Assembly (NCBI GenBank): GCA_047975195.1
Contig: JBKEDB010000005.1
Location: 1-64,000 of the forward strand
Length of the DNA: 64,000 nucleotides
Source: Cumulibacter sp047975195
GTDB taxonomy: Bacteria > Actinomycetota > Actinomycetes > Mycobacteriales > Antricoccaceae
Direction: 5' to 3'
Below, piece by piece: positions 34,743 through 43,637 of the stretch. Under the pieces are notes generated by a model. The model was given only the letters and a program-made list of their open reading frames with translations. It was not told the DNA's origin and searched no databases. The position numbers and the translations under genes were made by a program. Within the stretch, counting starts at the first letter, position 1, and each line of letters begins with the position of its first letter.

Positions 34743-34768
34743 GGTGTTTCCTTCCTCGGATCACGAGC

Positions 34769-34852
34769 TCAGGACCGTGCGGGTTCCTCGTGGGATATCG
34801 CGAGCGCACTGCTCGTCGGTTCAGTTGTCAGTGTGGTGCCGGTCGTACGCAT
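34769..34852 (-). CDS. Possible 27-codon reading frame between attenuator and ilvB
   Basis: ATG at 34852 opens immediately after the T run of the terminator and runs 27 codons (MRTTGTTLTTEPTSS and on) to TGA, ending 26 bases before ilvB. It has no clear ribosome site and no family resemblance. It may be chance, or may place a ribosome just past the terminator. Confidence 0.2.
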   Translation of the reverse strand: MRTTGTTLTTEPTSSALAISHEEPARS

Positions 34853-34853
34853 G

Positions 34854-34885
34854 AAAAAACCCCCAGTGCCGTGGCACTACGGGGG
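34854..34885 (-). terminator. Attenuator hairpin upstream of ilvB
   Basis: On the minus strand, CCCCC-GT-AGTGCC-AC-GGCACT-GGGGG forms an 11-pair stem with a two-base bulge, followed by six T (34854-34859). It is a textbook intrinsic terminator lying 27 bases past the leader peptide stop and 111 bases before ilvB. Reading through it would be needed for ilvB expression. Confidence 0.9.
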
Positions 34886-34888
34886 TGG

Positions 34889-34912
34889 GCGCGTCGAACG
34901 TCGTCGACGCGC
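34889..34912 (-). promoter_or_regulatory. Pre-attenuator stem overlapping the leader stop
   Basis: Perfect nine-base arms, GCGCGTCGA and TCGACGCGC, at 34889-34897 and 34904-34912. The 5-prime arm (in transcript sense) touches the leader peptide stop codon. A ribosome on the leader end would cover it, which is what a 1:2 pause stem does in attenuation. Confidence 0.7.
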
Positions 34913-34947
34913 TACGCAATAAGTACGAGACCTTGAGCGAACTGCAT
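34912..34947 (-). CDS. ilv leader peptide (MQFAQGLVLIA)
   Basis: An 11-residue reading frame from ATG at 34947 to TAG at 34912. It contains Leu-Val-Leu-Ile at residues 7-10, encoded by CTC, GTA, CTT and ATT; the last three end in A or T and should be rare in this GC-rich genome. A GGGAG lies 13 bases before the ATG. It is followed by a pause stem and a terminator ahead of ilvB. This is the standard layout for ribosome-mediated attenuation by branched-chain aminoacyl-tRNA supply. Confidence 0.85.
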   Translation of the reverse strand: MQFAQGLVLIA

Positions 34948-34988
34948 GCGGCAATATTGCTCCCGCGCGCGAACCGTCGTCAAATCGA

Positions 34989-35024
34989 TCCCATATTTTA
35001 GGAATACCGTACTGCCATATGGGA
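34989..35024. promoter_or_regulatory. ilvB promoter region with paired half-sites
   Basis: TCCCATAT (34989-34996) and ATATGGGA (35017-35024) form an inverted pair, 20 bases apart. They flank a minus-strand TAAAAT (34995-35000) that could be the -10 box for the leader transcript. The half-sites match the core of the TCCCAT/ATGGGA palindrome beside iclR and leuC. The region also separates the divergent PH-domain gene. Confidence 0.5.
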
Positions 35025-35064
35025 CCGCCGGTCCGTCGGCGCGCACCGCCCGGGTGGTGGCAAA

Positions 35065-35541
35065 ATGGCTCACGTGAGTCACCCCCCACATGACACGTCC
35101 CCGGTCGCACCCGCCAGTGCCAGGGTCCACTCAACCTCCCACAGCAAGGCGCCGGACGTACGTCGGCTTCGTTATACGCCGACGGCAATCGTGCCGCTAG
35201 TCATCGGTGCGCTCTGCGCGTTCCCGCTCGCCGCCGCGCTGGGCTGGTGGGGTCTGCTGGTGGCAGTTCCGTTTATTCTCGCGATCCTCATGCTCCGCCG
35301 GGTTGGCCTTGATATCTCGCCAGAGGACGTGCGCGTGCGTGGACTCATCGCGAGCGTCACCATCGCGCGTGAGGATCTAGTCGGATTCACCATCGTGGAC
35401 AACAAGGTGCACCTGGACCGCGCGGACGGCTCGTCGGTGCGTGTACCCACCGTTCGTCCGCGCGACCTACCGATGCTTCGCCAGGAACTATTTTCGCCCG
35501 GATCGGCCCAGGATCACGAATCGCAATCCTATTGCGAATAG
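35065..35541 (+). CDS. PH-domain membrane protein (Cfp6-like)
   Basis: A 158-residue protein with a hydrophilic N-terminus, two close hydrophobic segments (about 40-60 and 62-77, PLVIGALCAFPLAAALGWW and VAVPFILAILML), and a bacterial PH-like domain (LDISPEDVRVRGLIASVTIA). It matches in place and layout the low-molecular-weight antigen Cfp6 (Rv3004), encoded beside ilvB in M. tuberculosis. Its function is unknown. ATG at 35065 is used. Its last seven codons overlap the operator of the next gene. Confidence 0.8.
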   Translation: MAHVSHPPHDTSPVAPASARVHSTSHSKAPDVRRLRYTPTAIVPLVIGALCAFPLAAALGWWGLLVAVPFILAILMLRRVGLDISPEDVRVRGLIASVTIAREDLVGFTIVDNKVHLDRADGSSVRVPTVRPRDLPMLRQELFSPGSAQDHESQSYCE

Positions 35542-35548
35542 GATTGCG
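35522..35548. promoter_or_regulatory. Operator for the adjacent TetR regulator
   Basis: A perfect 27-base palindrome: CGCAATCCTATT at 35522-35533, a GCG spacer, and AATAGGATTGCG at 35537-35548. It spans the stop codon of the PH-domain gene and ends 26 bases before the tetR ATG. Size, symmetry and place fit a self-regulating TetR operator. Confidence 0.8.
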
Positions 35549-35574
35549 TGGATTCATCAGAGGAGGCTCGTCGA

Positions 35575-36189
35575 ATGGTGCGGTTAGCAATCTCCGAGCG
35601 ACGCGATCTGCTGATCGCGGCCGCGTGGCGTCTAATGGCCCGCGAGGGCGTCGCCGCGGCGACGACGCGCGCGATCTGCGCGGAAGCACATATGCCGCAG
35701 AGTTCGTTCCATTATTGCTTTGCTACCCGCGCGGATCTGCTCCGTATCGTCGTCACCAGCAGGATGCCGGATTTCATCACGTTGTCGGCGAACGCGATCG
35801 AAGCAGCGCGGACACCGACTGACCGGATTCGATCCGCGCTCGAGGCGTGGTGGCAGGACGTCCTGGCCAACCCACAGACGCAAGCGGTGATGTTCGACAT
35901 CACGGTGCACGCGCACTATGACCCGGACTTGCGCGACCTCGGCACATACCAGTACGCCGAGGCTCACGCGACGGTGCTCGCCCTGCTCAACTACGCCATA
36001 CGCGACGGTCAATACGCGTGGGACACCGATATCGAACAGCTCGCGGTCAGCGTCGTCGCCTTCCTCGACGGTCTGTCACTGCGGTACATGGTCGAGCCGC
36101 ACAACAACTCGTTCAGCGCAGCGCTCGACACGTTTGCCGCCGAACTGTCCGCGCATCTCACTGCGGTCCAGACCGCAGCCTCGGTCTAG
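35575..36189 (+). CDS. TetR-family transcriptional regulator
   Basis: A 204-residue repressor. The N-terminal helix-turn-helix reads LIAAAWRLMAREGV then ATTRAICAEAHMPQSSFHYCF, typical of TetR. The C-terminal ligand domain has aromatic and His residues (VHAHYDPDLRDLGTYQYAEA). I choose ATG at 35575 since GAGGAGG lies eight bases upstream; GTG at 35548 would place the operator inside the gene. Ligand unknown. It likely represses itself and perhaps the lipoprotein gene that follows 85 bases downstream. In the M. tuberculosis order no TetR gene stands here, so it may be an insertion. Confidence 0.9.
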   Translation: MVRLAISERRDLLIAAAWRLMAREGVAAATTRAICAEAHMPQSSFHYCFATRADLLRIVVTSRMPDFITLSANAIEAARTPTDRIRSALEAWWQDVLANPQTQAVMFDITVHAHYDPDLRDLGTYQYAEAHATVLALLNYAIRDGQYAWDTDIEQLAVSVVAFLDGLSLRYMVEPHNNSFSAALDTFAAELSAHLTAVQTAASV

Positions 36190-36274
36190 CCGACAGAAGT
36201 ACGCCGTATCGGGGCACCGAAACGTACACTGGTGCGTCGTAGACCCGTCCCACAGCGCTAGGAAAGGCGTCCCG

Positions 36275-37414
36275 ATGCAGCTCCGCTCCCGTTTCGGTCT
36301 GAGCGGTATCGCGATCAGCGTCGCGATGGTCTTACTCAGCGGCTGCGCGAGCGACGAGGGCAACTACACCGGTTCCGGCAACTGGGTCGAGCAAGGCAGT
36401 CCGGCAGTGCCGAATATTCCGCAGCCGGAGGAGCCTGGGCCGCCGACCGGTAGCGAACCAGAAAGCGAAGGAGAGGGCGCGAGCGACAACGTGCGCGCCA
36501 CCGATCTGGATCAGCCGGTGGCCCTCACGGCGCTGCCCGATGGGACTGCGCTGGTCGCCGAACGAGTGAGCGGTACGGTCACCCAGGTATTTCCTGCCAA
36601 GGAACTGAAGCAGAAGGCGCTGTATACCGTCAGCGGTATCGACGGTAGTGACGGCGGCGGGCTGGTGTCGATGGCCGCGTCGCCTAAGTACCTCGAAAAT
36701 GGACTGGTCTACGCGTACGTCACCACCAAGACCGACGGCCGCATCGTCAGTCTCAACGGCAAAGGCGTCACCAAGGACATCGTCACCGGGCTACCGAAGG
36801 CACCCGCAGCGCTCACCTTCGGGCCGGACGGCAGCCTACTGATCGCTATCGGCGGTTCGGGTAGTCAATACTCCGGAAAGATCCTCGCGATCGATCACTG
36901 GGGTGATCCGGCGCCGGCGGCCACTGAAGGAATCGTGATGTCACAGGGGGTCTCCAATCCCCTCGGACTGTGCACGAACGGGATCGGGGTTTACGTCGTC
37001 AACGGAGGCAGCGCGGACAGCGGGCAACTCAGCGGGAACGCCGTGTACGAAGTCGCAGGTCCGTCCAAGGATCAGGGCGGTATGAATGCGATGTCCCCGA
37101 TCATCAGTTACTCCGAAGAGAGCGCCGGCGCTGCTGGTTGCGCGGCCACGGAGGTCCAGATCGCCACGGCCGGCACGGACTCCGAATCGCTGGCGAAATC
37201 GGTACTGAGCCAGGACGGAACCGTCAACGGATCACCCGTGCTGCAGTACACCGGCGAGTTCGGTCGACTGCGCGCCATCGCGTTCGACCCGGTGGGCGGC
37301 GGGTACTGGGTCAGCACCTATAACACTGATGGAATCGGCGATCCTGCCGAGGACGACGACAAGGTGCTGTATCTGCCCGAACAGAGCGGCGCCGGCAGCG
37401 GGGACGTCAGCTAG
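36275..37414 (+). CDS. LppZ-like lipoprotein with glucose/sorbosone dehydrogenase-type propeller
   Basis: The protein (379 residues) starts with a lipoprotein signal, MQLRSRFGLSG then VLLSGCAS with Cys24 as the lipid site. A Pro/Glu/Ser linker runs to about residue 70. A beta-propeller follows with DQPVALTALPDGTALVAER, APAALTFGPDGSLLIAIGG and FGRLRAIAFDPVGGGYW, as in glucose/sorbosone dehydrogenases that bind PQQ. Catalytic His residues of true sugar dehydrogenases are not obvious, so it may be a binding protein. Location after the ilvB/Cfp6 region matches LppZ (Rv3006). ATG at 36275 follows AGGAAAGG. Confidence 0.83.
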   Translation: MQLRSRFGLSGIAISVAMVLLSGCASDEGNYTGSGNWVEQGSPAVPNIPQPEEPGPPTGSEPESEGEGASDNVRATDLDQPVALTALPDGTALVAERVSGTVTQVFPAKELKQKALYTVSGIDGSDGGGLVSMAASPKYLENGLVYAYVTTKTDGRIVSLNGKGVTKDIVTGLPKAPAALTFGPDGSLLIAIGGSGSQYSGKILAIDHWGDPAPAATEGIVMSQGVSNPLGLCTNGIGVYVVNGGSADSGQLSGNAVYEVAGPSKDQGGMNAMSPIISYSEESAGAAGCAATEVQIATAGTDSESLAKSVLSQDGTVNGSPVLQYTGEFGRLRAIAFDPVGGGYWVSTYNTDGIGDPAEDDDKVLYLPEQSGAGSGDVS

Positions 37415-37428
37415 ACCTCCAGACTGAG

Positions 37429-38913
37429 CTAGAACTCCAATTGCAGCGCCGCGTCGGCCGCGGCATCAACAGTCGGCGTCGTCGTCGAGCCATCGACGAA
37501 AGCCGCTTCGACGATACGAAGTTCCGCACCCGTCACAGCCGACGCGTATTCGCCGGCGACGAGGATGTCCGAAGTCGGGTATCCGTCCGGGAGCACTCCC
37601 TCGCGCAACAGATCAGTAACGTTTCCCGTGCCCTCGGTGTCTGTCATCGACTTCAGACTGGCCGCGCCGGCAGCATCCGGCATCGTGACGGACACGACCG
37701 ACAGCGCAACCGATTTACCGTCGACCTCCGTCAAGAACAAAGACCGATCCAGTCCGGTGCACGGGTTCGCGGCGAAGTACTCCTGCACGTCGCCATACGC
37801 GTGCTCGGCGCAGTCGATCTGGGAATCGACTGGGCCGGGCTCGAAGTCGTATCCACCGATCGACTGCACGCCGTCGGCCTTGGGCGGCTCAGCCGAAGCC
37901 GCTGCCGAGTCCTTGTCACGGTCCGCGCCATTCTCGTTCGACGACGATCCGAACAGTGCAATCGAGGCGATGACCACTCCAGCGCCGACCGCGAGCAACG
38001 CAACGAGTGGCACCAGCCAACGCCAGTTGCTGCGCTGTCGTTCCGGCTCCGACTCAGACATCGGCAGTAAGGGTCCCGGCGCGGCACTCGCGTGCGCGGG
38101 GGCGTGAGCCGCAGGGGTGTCGGCCAGCGGCGGCGTGACTGCCGGAATCGCACCGGTCGGGCGCTGATCGCCCTCGGCGGTATCACCGGTCGGCTCTGGC
38201 GCGGAGTGAGAGCGTAACGGACGAACGGCGCGCGCATCAGGTTCCTCGCGCGCGAACGGGACATCATCGATCAACGTGGGGCGCAGTACGTACGGCGAGT
38301 ACGCGAACCCCTCCTTGGTGAGCTGCTCCACGTCAATGTCGGCCGCGTCGAACCCAAGAGCCTGCAGCGCCCCGATCACGTCGGCGGTCGTCCACGCCCC
38401 GGACAACCCGGCCGCCCGATCGACCATCGCGCGGTCGATCCCGGCCACGAACGCGTCGGGCTCAGTATGTGTCACCACCACGCCCTGACCCCGTTCGGTC
38501 TCCGGCTGCGCGACTCCGGAAATAGATCCGTCCACGGCGATCAACGATTGCACTGGCCCCGGATCCAGCCCGCCGCGCCGTATCTCAGCGACGATCCGCT
38601 TGAGGGCACCATCGACGTCGTAGACCGGGTTGGCGCCGATCCCATCAATTTGCGCGGGGCTCCCGCCGATGGTCCACGCGCCGCGCAGTGGAGCGAACAG
38701 GTAACCGTCGCCACCGCTGACCGTGCACGCCCCAAGCACCGCGATCGCCTCGGGTGTACAGATCACCCCGGCGACCGGTCCGAACCGGCTGAACCCGTCG
38801 CCGAGCACCGCGATCCCCCGGCGACGCGCCGGCCCAGGTCCCAGCCCGTGCAGGATCGCGAACACTCGACGCTGGGCGTCGTTCACTGGCGAACCGTGGG
38901 TCAGCACTATCAA
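37429..38913 (-). CDS. Single-pass membrane protein, unknown function
   Basis: A 494-residue protein with three parts. Residues 1-215 form a soluble cytoplasmic domain starting VLTHGSPVNDAQRRVFAIL with GIAVLGDGFSRFGPVAGV, perhaps nuclease-like (NERD) but without a motif I would trust. Residues 220-295 are a Pro/Ala-rich linker. Residues 297-321 are a transmembrane helix. The outer domain (345-494) has IDCAEHAYGDVQEYFAANPC (Cys368, Cys385), followed by beta strands and a GTGNVTDLLREG segment. The outer part recalls domains of other actinobacterial membrane proteins. It converges with the LppZ-like gene and ends 40 bases from the gatB stop. Confidence 0.6.
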   Translation of the reverse strand: MIVLTHGSPVNDAQRRVFAILHGLGPGPARRRGIAVLGDGFSRFGPVAGVICTPEAIAVLGACTVSGGDGYLFAPLRGAWTIGGSPAQIDGIGANPVYDVDGALKRIVAEIRRGGLDPGPVQSLIAVDGSISGVAQPETERGQGVVVTHTEPDAFVAGIDRAMVDRAAGLSGAWTTADVIGALQALGFDAADIDVEQLTKEGFAYSPYVLRPTLIDDVPFAREEPDARAVRPLRSHSAPEPTGDTAEGDQRPTGAIPAVTPPLADTPAAHAPAHASAAPGPLLPMSESEPERQRSNWRWLVPLVALLAVGAGVVIASIALFGSSSNENGADRDKDSAAASAEPPKADGVQSIGGYDFEPGPVDSQIDCAEHAYGDVQEYFAANPCTGLDRSLFLTEVDGKSVALSVVSVTMPDAAGAASLKSMTDTEGTGNVTDLLREGVLPDGYPTSDILVAGEYASAVTGAELRIVEAAFVDGSTTTPTVDAAADAALQLEF

Positions 38914-38953
38914 CGATCAGGTCACTTTCGTGGCGGACAAAATTCGACTCAGC

Positions 38954-40462
38954 CTACTGGGCACCGAGCTTCTGCAGGATCAGTTCGCGCACAGTCGCGG
39001 CGTCGGCTTGACCACGCGTGGCCTTCATCACCGCACCGACCAGTGCGCCGACAGCCTGCACCTTGCCGCCGCGGATCTTCTGCGCGACATCATCGTTAAC
39101 CGCGATTGCCGCGTCGACGGCGGCGCTCAGAGCGCCCGTGTCAGAGACGACTTCCAATCCACGGTCGGCGACCACCTGCTCCGGATCACCTTCGCCGGCA
39201 ATCACACCGTCGACGACCTGCCGAGCGAGTTTGTCGTTAATCCGCCCCTGCGCGACGAGGTCGATGACCGAGGCCACCTGAGCTGGCGTGATCGCCAACT
39301 GCGCCGCCTCGATCCCAGCACTATTGGCCAACCGCGCCAGCTGGCCGGTCCACCACTTGCGCGCCTCAGCCGCTGAGGCTCCCGCATCGATCGTCTCCAC
39401 GACGACCTCCAGCGCCCCGGTGTTGACTAGCGCCTCCATCTCGCGCGCGGAAATATCCCACTCCGCCTGCAGCCGTGTCCGGCGGGCGCCCGGCAGTTCG
39501 GGTAGTTCGGCGCGCAGCGATTGCACCCACTGCGGATCCGGCGTCATCGGCACGAGGTCCGGCTCCGGGAAGTACCGGTAGTCGGTCGCCTCTTCCTTGC
39601 TACGACCCGCCGTTGTCTGGCCGGAGTCTTCGTGGAAATGCCGAGTCTCCTGCACGATCGCTACGCCGTCATCCAGCAACGGCGCCTGGCGCACGATCTC
39701 GGAGTGGACGGCGCGTTCGACCGAGCGCAACGAATTCACGTTCTTGGTCTCCGTGCGGGTTCCCCACGGCTGGCCCGAACGGTTCAGCGACAGGTTCACA
39801 TCGCATCGCAATGAGCCCTGCTCCATCCGCACATCCGACACGTCTAATGAGCGGATCACTTCACGTAATTCGGTGACGTACGCCCGCGCCACTGCTCCGG
39901 CTAACTCGCCGGTACCGGTGATCGGCTTCGTCACGATTTCAACCAGCGGGATTCCCGCGCGGTTGAAGTCGACCAGCGAGTGCGTCGCTCCCTGGATCCG
40001 ACCGGTCGAGCCGCCAACGTGCAGCGACTTGCCGGTGTCCTCCTCCAGATGTACCCGCTCAATCTCCACCCGATACCCCTCGCCGTCCACCACGACATCC
40101 AGGTACCCGTTCTCGCAGAGCGGGTCGTCGTACTGCGAGGTCTGGAAGTTCTTCGGCATATCGGGATAGAAGTAGTTCTTGCGGGAGAACTGCGAATGCT
40201 GCGCGATCGTGCAGTGCAACGCCAAACCGATACGGATGGTCGACTCGATCGCCACCGCATTCGGCACCGGAAGCGCGCCGGGAAGACCGAGGCATACCGG
40301 GCAGATCTGGGTGTTCGGCTCGGCACCGAAGGCCGTCGAGCAGCCGCAGAACATCTTCGAGTCGGTGCCCAGTTCGACGTGCGTTTCCAGGCCCACGACC
40401 GGCTCGTACCGCTTCAGCGCCGCGACGACCTCGGGATCGGCCTGCGTGTGGACCTGACTCAT
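38954..40462 (-). CDS. gatB: Aspartyl/glutamyl-tRNA amidotransferase subunit B
   Basis: GatB is the kinase and tRNA-binding subunit that amidates Glu-tRNA-Gln or Asp-tRNA-Asn. The opening VVGLETHVELGTDSKMFC and CGCSTAFGAEPNTQICPVCLG include the zinc-ligand cysteines, followed by RKNYFYPDMPKNFQTSQYD and the C-terminal YqeY-like domain (DKLARQVVDGVIAGEGDPE). Length is 502 residues. The ATG overlaps the stop of the small membrane-protein gene as TAATG. tRNA-Gln is encoded in the same window. Confidence 0.97.
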   Translation of the reverse strand: MSQVHTQADPEVVAALKRYEPVVGLETHVELGTDSKMFCGCSTAFGAEPNTQICPVCLGLPGALPVPNAVAIESTIRIGLALHCTIAQHSQFSRKNYFYPDMPKNFQTSQYDDPLCENGYLDVVVDGEGYRVEIERVHLEEDTGKSLHVGGSTGRIQGATHSLVDFNRAGIPLVEIVTKPITGTGELAGAVARAYVTELREVIRSLDVSDVRMEQGSLRCDVNLSLNRSGQPWGTRTETKNVNSLRSVERAVHSEIVRQAPLLDDGVAIVQETRHFHEDSGQTTAGRSKEEATDYRYFPEPDLVPMTPDPQWVQSLRAELPELPGARRTRLQAEWDISAREMEALVNTGALEVVVETIDAGASAAEARKWWTGQLARLANSAGIEAAQLAITPAQVASVIDLVAQGRINDKLARQVVDGVIAGEGDPEQVVADRGLEVVSDTGALSAAVDAAIAVNDDVAQKIRGGKVQAVGALVGAVMKATRGQADAATVRELILQKLGAQ

Positions 40463-40775
40463 TACTCTGACTCCTTGTCGTCGTCCGCCCGCGCCTCGGC
40501 TTCGAGTTCTTTGGCCCGATCGGCCTTCAGCTTGGCGATCTTGGGCTTGAGCACAAAGTTGTCATACGCCACCACGTTCAGCGGCGTAATCACCCCGAGC
40601 ACGATGAACAAAATGAAGATCTTCTGTCCGGTGGCGATCAGGGCCACGACCCCGACGATGATCACAAACGCCGATAGCGACCAGGCGGCGATGTTCGCCT
40701 TCTTGCTCGAGGCGGTCAGCCCGAGTTCATCCGTCTGCGTGATGTCCACATTTGGCGTGGACTTACGTTGCGCGC

Positions 40776-40779
<4 letters not shown>
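40462..40779 (-). CDS. Small two-helix membrane protein between gatA and gatB
   Basis: A 105-residue protein with two hydrophobic helices (about 30-49, WSLSAFVIIVGVVALIAT, and 53-70, KIFILFIVLGVITPLNVVA) and a charged Lys/Glu/Asp C-terminal helix. No family recognised. It overlaps gatA by four bases (ATGA) and gatB by one base, so it is translated together with the amidotransferase. In M. tuberculosis pfkA, not this gene, stands between gatA and gatB. A role tied to GatCAB is possible but not shown. Confidence 0.75.
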
Positions 40780-42293
<1,514 letters not shown>

Positions 42294-42298
42294 CGCGG

Positions 42299-42601
42299 CT
42301 ACTCCTCGTCCAGAATGCGCGGAACTCGGAAGCGGTCTTGTTCGGCCGCTGGGGCCTGGGCCAGCACCTCATCACGATCGAGTGATGCAGTGACGACGTC
42401 CGGACGAGTCACATTGGTCATGGACACGTTGTGGCTGCTCGGCGTCGCGCCGGCGTCGCTTACCTCGGCGATCTTCGCGACGTTTTCCAGAATGCTCTCC
42501 AACTGCACAGCGAAGGTATCGATCTCCTCATCTGTCACCTCAAGTCGCGCCAGATGCGCCAGATGCGCGACCTCCTCGCGCGAGATCTTCTCCTCGGCCA
42601 T
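42299..42601 (-). CDS. gatC: Aspartyl/glutamyl-tRNA amidotransferase subunit C
   Basis: GatC is the small belt that holds GatA to GatB. The 100-residue protein starts EEKISREEVAHLAHLARLEV and ends FRVPRILDEE, both typical. I use ATG at 42601, with GAAAGAAG upstream; a frame extension to 42649 is not family-like. It is the first gene of gatC-gatA-small gene-gatB and is divergent from menA, 94 bases away. Confidence 0.95.
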   Translation of the reverse strand: MAEEKISREEVAHLAHLARLEVTDEEIDTFAVQLESILENVAKIAEVSDAGATPSSHNVSMTNVTRPDVVTASLDRDEVLAQAPAAEQDRFRVPRILDEE

Positions 42602-42695
42602 GCCACTTCTTTCGTCGGTGGGATTCGCGTGCCAAACACCGCACAGCACACGACTGCACGGGGCGGCGACCGCCCAATCTTACGTGTCCGCGAAG

Positions 42696-43637
42696 ATGGT
42701 GCACGTGCCTGGAACTCCGACTACATCACCGACCGCCCCATCGAGCGGCCTCGCCCTGTGGTGGGCGGGCGCTCGCCCCCGCACGTTGCCAGTATCGCTC
42801 GTGCCCGTGCTGGTCGGTACCGCTGTCGCGGCCCAGTACGTCGCGACGCCCTGGCATTCGCACATCACGTGGTGGCGTGTGGCCTGTGCGCTGGTAGTTG
42901 CACTGGCACTGCAAATCGGAGTGAACTACGCCAACGACTATTCCGACGGCGTGCGCGGTACCGACGCTGATCGTGTCGGCCCGTTGCGATTGACCGGATC
43001 GGGTCTGGTCCCGCCGCCGCGGGTAAAGGCTGCCGCCTTCGCTAGTTTCGCCGTCGCCGGTGTCGCCGGTTTAGCGATCGCTGCGACCACCAGTTGGTGG
43101 CTGCTTCTCGTCGGCGCCGCGGCGATTCTGGCCGCGTGGTTCTATACCGGCGGCGCTACGCCGTATGGCTATCTCGGCCTCGGCGACATCTCGGTGTTCG
43201 TATTCTTCGGACTGGTGGCGGTCATGGGGACGGCATTCATCGCCGCCGACGCTCCCCAGGTCACCGCGATGTCGGTGCTCGCCTCGGTTCCGGTCGGTTT
43301 GCTGGCCGTGTCGGTGCTGGTCGCCAACAACCTGCGTGATCTGCCCAAGGATGCGCTCGCCGGTAAACGGACCTCTGCGGTACGCCTCGGCGATACTGGA
43401 ACTCGCTGGTTCTATGTCGCCTGCGTGCTGGGCGCGTTTGCCACTGCGATGGTGCTGCTGGGGTGGCCATGGCTACTGCTGGCGTTGGCGGGTGCGGCAC
43501 CGACGATTCCCGTCGTCCGACGGGTACTCGGCGGCGCCGAGGGTCGCGATCTGATACCGGTCCTCGCCCGCACCGGTCAGCTGCAACTAGTGTGTGGAAT
43601 TGTCATCGTTATCGGGCTCGGCGCGGAGGTGCTGTAG
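42696..43637 (+). CDS. menA: 1,4-dihydroxy-2-naphthoate polyprenyltransferase
   Basis: MenA attaches the isoprenoid tail in menaquinone synthesis and is an integral membrane protein. The first Asp-rich motif is NYANDYSDGVRGTD, and the second is ANNLRDLPKDALAGKRT. About eight hydrophobic helices fill the 313 residues. The start is ATG at 42696; upstream reading in phase is inside gatA/gatC and is rejected. The stop is immediately followed by the ATG of the ACT-domain gene, so the two are coupled, an unusual pairing. Confidence 0.95.
   Translation: MVHVPGTPTTSPTAPSSGLALWWAGARPRTLPVSLVPVLVGTAVAAQYVATPWHSHITWWRVACALVVALALQIGVNYANDYSDGVRGTDADRVGPLRLTGSGLVPPPRVKAAAFASFAVAGVAGLAIAATTSWWLLLVGAAAILAAWFYTGGATPYGYLGLGDISVFVFFGLVAVMGTAFIAADAPQVTAMSVLASVPVGLLAVSVLVANNLRDLPKDALAGKRTSAVRLGDTGTRWFYVACVLGAFATAMVLLGWPWLLLALAGAAPTIPVVRRVLGGAEGRDLIPVLARTGQLQLVCGIVIVIGLGAEVL

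Noticed and set aside
34912..35130. 72-codon extension of the ilv leader peptide
   Set aside because: It would read through the promoter and operator region; the short ATG frame at 34947 alone fits a leader peptide.
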